Source: Eucalyptus grandis
Lineage: Eukaryota > Streptophyta > Magnoliopsida > Myrtales > Myrtaceae
DNA: 64,000 bases
NCBI RefSeq assembly: GCF_016545825.1
Contig: NC_052620.1
Location: 13,826,001-13,890,000 of the forward strand
Reading direction: 5' to 3'
Within the stretch, counting starts at the first letter, position 1. Each line of letters opens with the position of its first letter. Below, piece by piece: positions 21,356 to 31,921 of this stretch. The position numbers were made by a program, and so were the translations under genes. The notes beneath the pieces are model-generated. The model did not search any database and was not told the DNA's origin. It saw nothing but the letters and a program-made list of their open reading frames with translations.

Positions 21356-23262
21356 ACCGAATGTGTGTTGATAGCCGGGCCATCAACAACATCACCATTA
21401 AGTATAGGCACCCTATACCTAGACTTGATGATATGCTTGATGAATTATATGGTTCTTATTTAAAACAGGTATTCAATGTCTTGAGAGATCAAAAACTGTA
21501 TGCTAAAATGGAGAAATGTGAGTTCTTCTCTCCAAGCATTGTGTTTCTTGGTTATGTTGTTTCCAAAGATGGAATCTCTGTTGATGAAACCAAGGTGGAC
21601 ACTATGAAGAGTTGGCCGGTTGCAAAGTCCATTTCTGATGTAAGAAGTTTTCGTGGACTTGTTTCTTTCTATCGACGTTTTGTCAAAAATTTTTGTACCG
21701 TCATGGCTCCTATAACTGAATGCATGAAGAATGATTCTTTTGAATGGACAAAGGCTGCTCAAAACGCCTTTGAGGTAATCAAGCTGAAAATTTGTGAGTC
21801 TCCTATTCTTGCACTTCTTGATTTTGATAAAGTTTTTGAAGTTGAGTGTGATGCAAGTGGAGTTGGTATTGGTGTTGTTCTGGTGCACGCACAAAAACCA
21901 TTGGCATATTTCAGCAAGAAGTTATCCGATTCCAAGAGGAATTATTCAACTTATGCCATTGTCCAAGCTCTTGCTCATTGGAGTCATTATTTGAAGCCAA
22001 AGCAAATTGTCCTTCATTTTGATCATGAGGCGCTTAAGTTTATTAGCGACCAACGCAAACTTAATTCAAGACATGCAAAATTTGTAAAATTTCTTCAATC
22101 CTTTTCTTTCGTCTCAAAATATAATCCTGGGCACACTAATGTTCAAGGTATATATTCATTGCATGATGGTTTTCTTTTTAAAGGACATAAATTATGTGTG
22201 GCGAAGAGTTCTTTTCGCGAATTACTAATTCAAGAGGCGCATGGTAGAGGGTTGGCTGGTCATTTTGGTATTAACAAAACTATTGAGGTTCTGCAAGAGC
22301 ATTTCTATTGGCTAAAGTTGAGTGGAGATGTGCATGCTATCATCTCAAGGTGTGCAACTTGTTAAAGATCAAAAGGCCATTTCCATCAAGGTCTGTATAC
22401 TCCACCTTCGGTACCATTGCAGCCCTGGGAAGATGATAGCATGGATTTCATTGTGGCTCTACCAAGAACTCGAAGAGGAAAAGTTGCTATCATGGTGGTC
22501 GACGATCAATTCTTTAAAATGGCTCATTTCGTGCGATGTCACAAGACCAATGATGCATCTCGTATTGCTGAATTACATTTCAAAGATTATTCGCATTCAT
22601 GGAGTACCAAAGACCATTGTGTCGATTGTGATTCCAAGTTCTTAAGCTACTTACGAGGACTCTATGGAGAATGCTTGGTACAAGACTCTTATTCAGCACA
22701 GCTTGTCATCCCCAAACTGATGGCCAAACGGAGGTAACAAATCGTACTCTAATCACTCTTCTTCATGGTATGGTGAGTAAATCGTTAAAAGATTGGGATT
22801 TAAAGCTTGTGCATGCGGAATTTGCTTGCAATCAATCACCAAGTTATACTACTGGTCGATTGCCATTTGAAGTTGTTTATGGAATCAATCCTCTCACACT
22901 CGTTGATTTGATTCCAATTCCATCTAACTCTCAAGTAAGCTTTGATGGCAAGAAAAGAGCTGAATCAATGAAGAAGTTGCATGAGCAAATTCAATCCAAG
23001 ATTGAAAAGGCCAATGAATCTTACAAGAAGAAAGCTAATCAACAACACAAGAAGACTCAATTTCAACCGGGCGATCTTATATGGCTTCACTCGAGGAAGG
23101 AGAGATTTCCATTTCGACGAAAGAACAAGCTCATGCTTAGAGCTAATGGTCCCTTTAAAGTTATTGAGGGTATTGGTGACAATGCTTACAAGATTGACCC
23201 TCTGGGAGAATTTGGAGTTTGGCAACATTAAACGTGGAAGACCTTTCTCCTTACTTGGAGGA
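21356..23262 (+). pseudogene. Ty3 pol: RT, RNase H and integrase, broken
   Basis: Resumes at MCVDSRAINN. At about 21459 the frame passes from DDMLDELYGS straight to LKQVFNVLRDQK: the reverse transcriptase core, including the catalytic YxDD motif, is deleted in frame. The RT thumb (FLGYVVSKDGI), RNase H (FEVECDASGVGIG; part of the STYD..FY block missing near 21953) and the integrase zinc domain (EAHGRGLAGHFG ... CATC) follow to a stop at 22363. The integrase core continues in shifted frames (MDFIVALPRT; DSKFLSY; CHPQTDGQTEVTN), with the last acidic residue of D,D,E present, and the C-terminal SPYLEDEHLLDLRTN ends at about 23290. No chromodomain was recognised. Several indels (about 22365, 22590, 22650, 23215) make it non-functional. 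Confidence 0.9.
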
Positions 23263-23302
23263 TGAGCACCTTCTAGATTTGAGGACGAATCTCAAACAAC
23301 CC

Positions 23303-23310
23303 AGAGAGGA
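23303..23310 (+). promoter_or_regulatory. Polypurine tract AGAGAGGA
   Basis: Purine run directly before the 3' LTR start, the expected plus-strand primer. Confidence 0.75.
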
Positions 23311-23784
23311 TGATGCGGGAGCATCCAATGTAACTCCATCGATAAACTCAAAACCACCAATGCTTATCCAAGCCAATAAAGAACTTTTGACATTATGTGC
23401 GTCGATGGATTATTTTGAATGAATAATGTTAATTACTTATTGGTTCTTTATGGTATATTGATAACTATCAATGGGAGGCCATTTTAGATATCTTGTATGA
23501 CCAATTGATGCAGCTTCAAGTGGATTATTTTTTGGTCAAGGGAGGAGCACAAATTTTGGGAAGGCCAAAGGTTCACGAATGCGGTTCAAGAATATGGAAA
23601 GCCAAAGGTTCAAGAATACGGAAATCTAATGGTTCGAGAATGCGGAAGGCCGAAGATTAAAGGCATTTAGTTCCCGAGTTAATAAAGGCTTTTCTTAAGC
23701 AGGTGTCTTTATTTTTATGTAGCTCAAGAGTTGAATGTTTTGAACGTTTAAATTCCTAAGTCATTAAAATATGTTTTTATTTTG
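23311..23784 (+). mobile_element. TGATGCG-family 3' LTR, right end lost
   Basis: Starts TGATGCGGGAGCATCCAATG and follows the family to about GTCATTAAAATATGTTTTTA, then changes to unrelated sequence before reaching the TATA box. It belongs to the element of 18975-23310. With this edge gone the target duplication cannot be read. Confidence 0.87.
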
Positions 23785-23952
23785 TGTATGTTCTGTAGTA
23801 GCTCTGAGATAATGATTGCTTAGTTGTTCCGTCTGCCTACCTATACTTTCAAGGTCTTGCTGCTAAAGTTAGGGATCGCGAAGGACCATGGCTGATGTTT
23901 ATGGTGCTTTCCATGGTTTTTCTTGTTTGCTGAAGTCATAAGTACGTAGAGA

Positions 23953-24293
23953 AAGCGAAGCCATACATACGTAAAGAAAAGAACATACGCTGGAGTTCTT
24001 GTTTTTGGGTGTACGTAGAACGTTTCTATTTTGAGCTTGAACACGTAGTAATTTTGTACCGTGAGTTTATCTAGGTTTGGGAAACACTCTAGCATGTGAG
24101 TGATTGTAAATTCCGATTCTCTGATTATAGTGGATTATTTGCTTCTTGCTCTTCCCCATGGACGTAGGTACCGATACTCTAACCGAATCATGTAAATTTT
24201 TTTTTTGCCTTTTATTTCTTGTTTATTTCTCTAGTGATTTCACGTTGACATAAATTGTAAGAACCTGTCGTTTTTGCATATTATATTCCAACA
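23953..24293 (+). mobile_element. Ty1/copia 5' LTR, right part
   Basis: Matches the right part of the LTR at 29278-30162 (shared AAGCCATACATACGTAAAGA, TTCTATTTTGAG, GATTATAxTGGATTATTTGC) and ends ATATTATATTCCAACA. A primer-binding site and gag start follow. The segment 23785-23952 was not matched. Confidence 0.85.
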
Positions 24294-24295
24294 AT

Positions 24296-24307
24296 TGGTA
24301 TCAAAGC
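24296..24307 (+). promoter_or_regulatory. Copia primer-binding site TGGTATCAAAGC
   Basis: tRNA-Met-type primer site two bases after the copia LTR end; TGGTATCAAAGC is the common copia variant. Confidence 0.82.
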
Positions 24308-24384
24308 TTGGTTGGGATCAAATTTATTGATTGTGATTTCGAGCTTTTACTTGTTTGATTATTATGTGGAAATTCTATTATTGC

Positions 24385-24490
24385 AATTATTTCTGATAGG
24401 GAATCTGAAATTGAGAAATTTAATGGGAGCAACAATTTTGTGTTATGGAGCATTAAGATGCGAGCGTTTTTTACCAACCAAGATTTGGCC
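24385..24490 (+). pseudogene. Copia gag N-terminal fragment
   Basis: Reads IEKFNGSNNFVLWSIKMRAF and then TNQDLAK in one frame, the diagnostic start of plant copia Gag (KFxGxNFxxWKxxM). It breaks off after about 30 codons into non-copia sequence. Confidence 0.8.
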
Positions 24491-24526
24491 AAGTCCTATT
24501 ATAATCAAAGCCTCTAAGATTGATGA

Positions 24527-25140
24527 GTCTACTAAGTGTGTGAGTGGTCTGGTTATGGGACTAAATTGTACGGCATGGAATGGGATGTGTCATAATAATT
24601 TTACCCTATAATCAGGACTCGTGTGATTAAAAATGGTGTATCTTGATTTCGAAACTGCACTTGTCATTGCATTAAAGAGCTCCTACATTATGTTGATTGA
24701 TGGGCCTTCTATTTATTCTCATTTCTGCAAAATTTTAGTACGAGGCTCGGAGCTTTATGGACTTCTGCCTTTTTGAGTGAGTACCTTTTGAAAATGTGCC
24801 GGGGGTGACTGGTAGCAGAGGCATATATTCTAGTCTGAAATATTAATCCCCAAAAGGGGTGAGTACAATCACTCAGCTGTAAAAGATCCACTAAACTATA
24901 TCGTGCAAAACCATTACTATCTAGTTTCCTGCAAGATAGACAAAAATTGTGATCAAAGAAATGGGTATGCATCAAATTTATAAAGCTCTTTAATGCAATG
25001 ACAAGTGCAGTTTCGAAACCAAGATGCACCATTTTCAGTCACACGAATCCCGATTATAGGGCCAAATTATTATGAAACGTCCCATTCCATACCATACAAT
25101 TTAGTCCCATAACAAAACCACACACACACACCTAGTAGAA
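24527..25140. repeat. Imperfect inverted repeat, about 165-bp arms
   Basis: The left arm (24527-24690) and the reverse complement of the right arm (24983-25140) share long phrases: GTTATGGGACTAAATTGTA, GGAATGGGA, TTTCGAAACTGCACTTGTCA and TTGCATTAAAGAGCT. The spacer is about 290 bp. The flanks and arms carry no recognised coding sequence. Confidence 0.8.
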
Positions 25141-25744
25141 CCATCAGTTTTAACATTCAAAAGGTTTAATCCCCCAGAGGACCAATGTTTGCGTCCTTCT
25201 GGGATTTCGCACCCAAACTAGCGTCGCGAAAGCCTCTGGGCATGTATTCATAATACAACTAGGCATCCAGAGCGTGTTGCGTTACACCTTTAGGCATTTC
25301 ACATCCCACTTGGCATCACGAGGAATCTCCAAGGCTCGCCATGAAAATGGTTACCCCTACCCTCCGGGCATGTTTTCAAAATACAACCAGGCATCCCTAT
25401 ACTCTCGGGGTAAACCTCTGCGGCACTACAGACCTCAGGCATCGAAAGGGCATTGACTTATTTGAACCTTTGGGGCATCTCGACTCCTGAGGCTTCGTTG
25501 ACCCGAGGGTCCAACGGCAACATTAACATCTTATGTTATTTCAATAAAACATTTGCAATGCAACTACATTGGATGTTCCATGAGTCTTTATCAAATCTTT
25601 ATCACCCTTGAGCTAAATTGCACAAACTCGGAATAAAACAGTCCAAAATCAGAATGCAATATTTTAGTAAAAATTCTGGAATAACCCATAAACGAACTCA
25701 GAAAATTCTAAAATTTTAGCATGTTATAAACAAGATCTAAAGAA
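25141..25744. other. No gene seen; GGCATC-rich repeat, related to 9738-10560
   Basis: Irregular CTCTGGGCATG / ACCAGGCATCC phrases fill 25200-25480. The final 100 bp resembles one unit of the tandem repeat at 10562-11040, and it abuts the truncated protease of the minus-strand Ty3 element. Confidence 0.5.
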
Positions 25745-26610
25745 AAGGATTTCATGAAGGATGTGTTTTTCCGACCATCATGCATAGCACTTATATCAAA
25801 TTGCCACGGTTTACCCAATAACAAGTGGCATGCCTCCATAGGAATCACATCACATACAGCCTCATCTCGATAGTTCTTCCCAATCGAAAAGGATATAAGA
25901 ACACGTTTTGTTACCTTGAGTTCATTCCCTTGATTGAGCCATTGGAGCTTGTATGGTTGAGGATGTTTCCTTGTTGGAAGCTTCATCTTGTCGACAAGAG
26001 TTTTCGAAGCAACATTGGTGCAGCTCCCACCATCGATGATCACCGAACACACCTTTCCATTAATAGTGCAACGGGTGTGAAATATATTCTCCCTTTGCTC
26101 TTTACTAGGAGAAACTTCAACATGCAAGGCTCTTCGGATGATCAACAACTCGCCATTCTCGGCTTTCTCCACAACTTCTTCTTCCCTGTCTAATTTAGCA
26201 ATATTTTGGTCTTAATTGCTCTCAGCCTCTTGAAGCGCCAAATTGATCTCCTCAATTTCTTGAAGAGTCATAACTCTTCGATTTGGACAATTTGCTTGTA
26301 AATGCCCAAAACCATGGCACTTAAAGTATTTCCTTGCATCGCCTTCAAACTTCTTTTGGACTTCTTTCGAAGGCTTTGCAAGTCTTCCCTTGCCTTTGTC
26401 TTTTGTCGACGTACTCTCGCCCTTGCTTGAGGAAGCACCCTTAAAATAGGATGTTGCCTTTGTTCAGGTTCTGGAGGAAAACCTCTTGCTCTTTAATTGT
26501 TTTTCGACTTTTATGGCTAACTTGCATATGTCTTCAAAGGACCAATACGATTGAAGTTCAACCATATCAGCAATTTCTTGATTCATGCCGCCAAGGAAGC
26601 AAGCAATCGT
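25745..26610 (-). pseudogene. Ty3 gag C-terminus and protease (minus-strand element)
   Basis: From right to left: a basic, serine-rich stretch, the zinc knuckle about 26335-26290 (YFKCHGFGHLQANC, first Cys replaced by Tyr), MTLQEIEEINLALQE, an in-frame TAA after ESN at about 26213, then a 154-codon open protease frame 26172-25708 with the active site IDGGSCTN and the C-terminal motif CHLLLGKPWQFD. After HDGRKNT the sequence is no longer family-like. Reverse transcriptase, RNase H and integrase are absent. It is better preserved than the plus-strand copy at 19289-19920. Confidence 0.88.
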
Positions 26611-27303
26611 TTACTCAGGAACTTTGAGAACTTCGCTCCTCATTTTGAGTTGTTCAAACTCATGAATGTATTCTTCAACACTCATCCCTTGTTGTCGTAG
26701 GGAATTCAGTTTGAGGAAGAGATCTTGCTTATAGTTGTCAGGCAAGAACCTCTTCTTCATCAACTTCTTGAGTTTTTCCCAAGACTTGAACTGGCCTTTT
26801 CCTTCCCTTGCTTGTTGATGCTTTAGATTATCCCACCATAGAGAAGCATATTTGGCCAGCTTTAGGAGAGCAACCTTACATTTATTCTCATCCGAATAGG
26901 ACTTGAAGTCAAAAATTCGTTCGGTTGTGTGTAGCCAATCAACAAAGTCATTGGGATTGAGATTACCGTCAAACTCAGAGACCTCCACCTTAATGTCTCT
27001 TTCATCCTCCTTATGCCTCCCTCTTCGTCTTCATCTTTGAATTGGAGATTCAGAATCACTAGAATGCAGAATCGTTTGGTTGTCTCCAATGGACTCGGAA
27101 TCGCCATCAGAATTTTTACGAGATTGGGAATCGTCACGCCGATGCTGTTCGTTGGGATGCCTTGCTGGTTGTCCTTGTCTCACAGGATTCTCTAGAAGAT
27201 TGAGGACTCGCTCCATTTGTTGTTGTAGATTTTGGATTGCACGATCTCGCCTTTCATTGTGCGCTTGCTCCAAAGTCAAGCCTCTTGGAATTGGATCATC
27301 CAT
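26611..27303 (-). pseudogene. Ty3 gag N-terminus and capsid domain (minus-strand element)
   Basis: The start codon at 27303 follows the primer site; the opening is MDDPIPRGLTLEQAHNERRD and RVLNLLENPVRQGQ. A shift near 27031 is followed by a RRMKETLRW segment, then an open frame 26988-26611 holding the retrotransposon gag (capsid) domain: FDGNLNPNDFVDWLHTTERI, WWDNLKHQQAREGKGQ, LKKLMKKRFLPDNY, LFLKLNSLRQQGMSVEEYI. Gag would assemble the virus-like particle in the cytoplasm. Two frame changes inactivate it. Confidence 0.9.
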
Positions 27304-27353
27304 AAGGAATTTGTAATAGAAGAAAGGAATTACTCAAATGAGTTGAACCTTGA

Positions 27354-27365
27354 GCTCTGATGCCA
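27354..27365 (-). promoter_or_regulatory. Primer-binding site, one mismatch (TGGCATCAGAGC on minus strand)
   Basis: tRNA-Met-type primer site between the LTR end at 27372 and gag start at 27303. Confidence 0.82.
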
Positions 27366-27371
27366 ATATTT

Positions 27372-28429
27372 TGATGCGTGATGGGGTAAGTGATTCCAGA
27401 ATGGATTTTTTTATAAGGGGATTTTTATGGTTAAGTGTATGAAGTTGTATATACAGGGAAGAAATGAAAAGGAATAAGAAAAGATAAAAACAATCTTCTT
27501 CCAAGGTATAAAGGCCGCGCCACCAACCAAGGATGCAGATCGAGATCTACGAAGTTCACCACCAAGGCTTAAAGCTTCCACTAGCCAAGGATAAAGGACT
27601 TCGGAATAGGAGAAGCTCACCACCAAGGCCTAAAGATTCCACTAGCCAAGGATAAAGGGCTTCTTGGCTCACCACCAAGGAGTGATCTACTCTCCAAGGA
27701 TAAAGAAACCGAAATGAGCTATCCACTCTTCGACGGAATTCACTCAAGTAGAGGACATCTCACCATTTTCATTCATAAAATTCGTATCTCCCCTACATAA
27801 GAGTGATATACTCTCCAAGGATAAAGAAACCGAAAGGAGTTATCTACTCTTCGAAAGAATTCACTCAAGTAGAGGACATCTCACCATTTTCATTCATAAA
27901 ATTTGTATCTCCCTTACATTGGATAGTTTCCTCTATTTATAGGAGGATTTCAGCTTTAGTAAATATTAAAAACAAACTTTAATGACCTAAGAACTTAAAC
28001 GTTCGACTCTTGAGCTACATAAAATAAAAACACCTAGGAACTTAATAAAAAGCCTTTATTAACACGGAAACTAAATGCCTTTAATCTTCGGCCTTCCGCA
28101 TTCTCGAACCGTTAGCTTTCCGTGTTCTTGAACATTTGGCTTTCCATATTCTTGAACCGCATTCGTGAACCTTTAGCCTTACCAAAATTCGAGCTCCTCC
28201 CTTGACAAAAAAATAATCCTCCTGAAACTTAATCAATTGGTCATACAAGACATCTAAAATGATCTCCCATTGATAGTTATCGATATACCACAAAGTACTG
28301 ATAAGTAATTAACATTATTCATTTAAAATGATCCATCGAAACACATAATGCCCAACCTCTTTATTGGCTTGGATAAGCATCGATGGTTCTGAGTTGGTCA
28401 ATGGAGTTACGTTGGATGCTCCCGCATCG
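27372..28429 (-). mobile_element. TGATGCG-family 5' LTR with internal 121-bp duplication
   Basis: The minus-strand LTR runs from CGCATCG (28423-28429) to TGATGCG (27372). It is 1,058 bp because a 121-bp block (27680-27800) is directly repeated at about 27801-27920. The TATA box TATTTATA (plus-strand view) is at about 27937. Copia pol sequence starts right after it, so this element may have inserted into the copia element. Confidence 0.88.
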
Positions 28430-28434
28430 ATTAG

Positions 28435-29215
28435 TGAGGTGGACCTTCAAGTGAAGACTCCAGAGACCTCAAAGGTAATAGAAGTTGAGACTGCAGATGA
28501 AACCGCAGTTCCTGAAATCAATGATAGTGAATAACTAGCAAAGCTACAGCACACTATAGTCGCAGATAGATAGAGAATAAAAATTAAATCACTGGCACGT
28601 TATGGTTATACAGATAATTGTAGGTGATGAGGTGGCGACAGATGAGCATTCGTCATACTCTGAGGTGATGGCTAGCTCGAAATCGTCGTAGTGGCTAGAG
28701 GTTATGAGTGAAGAGATGGAATCACTCCATCAAAATCAGACATGAAAGCTGATGAAAGTACCCAAGAGTCAAAAAATTGTCGGAAATAATATAGGTCTTT
28801 AAAAGGAAAGAGGGCATTCCCGGTGTTGAGGCAGAGAGGTATAAGGCGAGACTTGTGGCGAAGGATATACATAGCGTGAGGGCATTGACTACGGTGAGGT
28901 GTTCTCTCCCCGTAGTAAGACATACTTCTATTCGTGTTTTACTTGCTTTAATTGCCACGCAGGATCTTGAGCTAAAGCAGCTAGATGTGAAAACTGCATT
29001 TCTTAGGTAAGGATAATCTAGTTTATCACGAGTGAATGAAACATATCAACATCAAGTACCACTTCATTTGAGATGTCTTAGGTAATGATAATGTTATTGT
29101 TAAAAAGATTGCTACAGCAGATAACCTGGCAGACATAATGACTAAATCTGTTCCTTTGGCGAAGCTCAAGCTCTGCTTGAGCTTTATTGGCGTCTATGGA
29201 GAGTGAGCACCTGTC
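28435..29215 (+). pseudogene. Copia pol 3' relic (RT and RNase H ends)
   Basis: The segment 28700-28830 reads MNEEMESLHQNQT then a stop in place of Trp, KVPKSQKIVGN and RKEGIPGVEAERYKARLVAK in pieces; 28880-29005 gives DYGEVFSP, HTSIRVLLALIATQDLELKQ and LDVKTAFL, classic copia RT motifs. After a large deletion the end of RNase H follows (about 29035-29205: TKHINIKYHFI, TADNLADIMTKSVP). The catalytic YVDD block is missing. It is the 3' half of the element whose 5' LTR is at 23953-24293. Confidence 0.85.
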
Positions 29216-29277
29216 GAGACGTTAAAAGAGCAGCATGGATGATAAGCACTATAAATCGGCTTCATACATTGAGCCAA

Positions 29278-30162
29278 TGTGGAGAATTATTAAATTAATG
29301 TCTCAAGTTTAAATTCGGATAACGATTTGTTAAACCGAATTTGTTGATAAAGATTTCCCAAATAGATTTTAAATTGGATGAAAATGCCCTTATTTTCTTG
29401 AACTCCTAATAGCTGTACAAAGGAGGAAAATTAAATAAAAGGAGCAAGTTTCCTATTTTATACAGAGGACTTGAATTCGTGCAAGTTTCTTCTTTTCACG
29501 TCGAGGAGAGAGAGACGCACACACGTAGGAAAGCCTGCACGAGAAGCCTACGAAGAAGTGGTGGGGCCCAAGGTCAAAAGTTTGACCTTGGGCACACACA
29601 CGATATTTGTGTTTATTTTGGCTGATGATAAGAAAGGAAAGAACCCTGCACGTAGAGCCAAAACGGAGGTGGGCCCAAGTCAACATGCATATATATATAA
29701 AGAAAACGTCCAAGGAGGCGTGTGGCTGCTGCACCCGTACGAGAGAAAGAGAAGCCGCTAAAAGCCTTTGAAGAGAAGTGAAGCCATACATACGTAAAGA
29801 AAAGAAAATACGCTGGAGTTTTTGTTTTTCAGCGTACATAGAGCGTTTCTATTTTGAGTTTAAACGCACGGTAATTTTGTACTGTGAGTTTATGTCCAAG
29901 TGAGTTGTTTATTTACAAACACTTTGCGTTTGAGTTAAATCATGTGTGGGAAACACTCGAGCGTGTGAGCGATTATAAACTCTGATTATCCGATTATAAT
30001 GGATTATTTGCTGTTAGCTCTTCCCGTGAACGTAGGTACCGATACTCGGACTGAATCAAAGTAAATTTCCGGTGGCTCTTTTATTTCTCGTTTACTTCTC
30101 TGATGATTTCGCGTAAACGTAAATTGCAAGATCCTATCGTTTCTGCATATTATATTCCAACA
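29278..30162 (+). mobile_element. Ty1/copia 3' LTR
   Basis: About 885 bp, from TGTGGAGAATTATTAAATTA to ATATTATATTCCAACA, the latter identical to the end of the 5' LTR fragment. The left edge is placed from the expected PPT/LTR boundary and could be off by several bases. Confidence 0.8.
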
Positions 30163-30597
30163 TCATGGCATTTCATACTACCATGCTATCCTCAAGACCA
30201 TGCTACACAATATAATATAGTCATGCACCCATGCCATGCCATATTCTAAACCTGATTACATATAAATCTCATGCACTTTCCACACAAATATATCCAATTA
30301 TTATGGTTGCTCAAGGCCCAAGACCAACCCGAAGATTCGTAGTCATTTGGCATAACCAGGCATCATCTCACCCTATCGAACATGGCAACGTCTTGCGTAA
30401 ATACATCAAGAAGGCATTCCTATAAGGAGCATTGTTTTGAAATCCATCCACAAACGGCATCCCATAGGGCATTCGAATTGAATCAGGTATCATCCCACGT
30501 AAATGCATCAGGATAGGTTCGCTATCCCACGTAAACGCATCGAGGTCTTTAGATGATCACACGGGCATATCATCACACAACTCACGTCTATTGTTAT
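30163..30597 (-). repeat. Dispersed repeat copy 2, part flanking the solo LTR (left)
   Basis: The reverse complement matches 13920-14240 (GAGGATAGCATGGTAGTAT, GCTCCTTATAGGAATGCC, ATGACTATATTATATTGTGT). It holds several CATxxCxTAAAxGCATC blocks about 50 bp apart (30390-30545). Confidence 0.75.
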
Positions 30598-31533
30598 TGA
30601 TGCGTGATGGGGTGAGTGATTCAAGAACGGAAATTTTTATAAGGGGATTTTTGTGGTTAAGTGTATGGAGTAGTGTATATGATAAACACACAAAAAGGAA
30701 TAAGAAAATATAAAAGCAATCTCCTTCCAAGGTATAAAGGTAGCGCCACCAACCAAGGATGCAGATCGAGATCTACGAAATTCACCACCAAGGCCTAAAG
30801 CTCCCACCAGCCAAGAATAAAGGACTTCGGGATAGAAGAAGCTCACCACCAAGGCCTAAAGATTCCACCAGCCAAGGATAAAGGGCTTCTTGGCTCACCA
30901 CCAAGGAGCGATCTACGCTCCAAGGATAAAGAAACCGAAAGGAGTTATCCACTCTCCAAAGGAGTTCACTCAAGTTGAGGAAATCTCACCATTCTCATTC
31001 ATCAAATTCGTATCTCCCTTACATTGGATAGTTTCCCCTATTTATAGGAGGATTTTAGCCTTACGAAATATTAAAAACAAATTTTAATGACCTAGGAATT
31101 AAACGTTCGACTCTTGAGCTACATAAAAATAAAAACAGCCATGAACTTAATAAAAAGCCTTTATTAAATTGAGAACTAAATGCCTTTAATCGTCGGCCTT
31201 CCGCATTCTCGAACCGTTAGCTTTCCGTGTTCTTGAACCTTTGGCTTTCCATATTCTTGAACCGCATTCGTGAACTTTTCGCCTTCCCAAAATTCGAGCT
31301 CCTCCATTGACTAGAAAATAATCCTCCTGAAACTTCATCAATTGGTCATACAAGACATCTAAAATGGCCTCCCATTGATAGTTATCGATATACCACAAAA
31401 TATCGATAAGTAATTAACATTATTCATTCAAATGATCCATCGAAGCACATAATGCCCAACTTCTTTATTTGCTTGGATAATCATCGATGGTTATGAGTTG
31501 GTTGATGGAGCTACGTTGGATGCTCTCGCATCA
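30598..31533 (-). mobile_element. Solo LTR of the TGATGCG family, 936 bp, with target duplication
   Basis: Complete ends TGATGCG (30598) and CGCATCA (31527-31533) with perfect 5-bp direct repeats GTTAT outside (30593-30597 and 31534-31538). The TATA box (TATTTATA, plus view) is at 31039-31046. No internal sequence remains: unequal recombination between two LTRs of one insertion is the standard explanation. Confidence 0.95.
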
Positions 31534-31921
31534 GTTATCTTCCTCATTAGCCACGTATGAATGCCTCAATGTAATGTCAAGTGAAGTGTATCTCATGATC
31601 TATTGAAACTACATCAATAAAATATGTCGAGCACAAAACGAGAGTCTGTGGTTTGACACGATACGTTAAGCATTGGCCTAAGTCCAATTTGAATCAGAAA
31701 CAATACGCCTCGAAATCACACCATGACCAAGAAAGAACCAATCCGTCATGACATGATCACCGGCTTAATACCAAACTTAGTTCGGGAACAATACGTCTCA
31801 ATATCACACTAAAGCCAAGAAGGACCAATCCATCGTGACATGATCACCGATTTAGTACCAAATTTGGTTCGAGAATGATACGCCTCAGTATTGCTGATCC
31901 AAGAGAGAGACTTGACCTGCA
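31534..31921 (-). repeat. Dispersed repeat copy 2, part with about 87-bp tandem units (right)
   Basis: The reverse complement matches 12712-13097. Here the two complete units (about 31888-31801 and 31800-31714) are clearer: each has GTATxxTxCCGAACxAAxTTTGGT and GGTGATCATGTCA. Together with 30163-30597 it forms one copy of the host repeat split by the solo LTR. Confidence 0.8.

Noticed and set aside
21361..22365. Functional host gene derived from pol (long 334-codon frame)
   Set aside because: It is flanked by LTR, protease and integrase pieces of the same family, lacks the catalytic core, and has no start context of its own.
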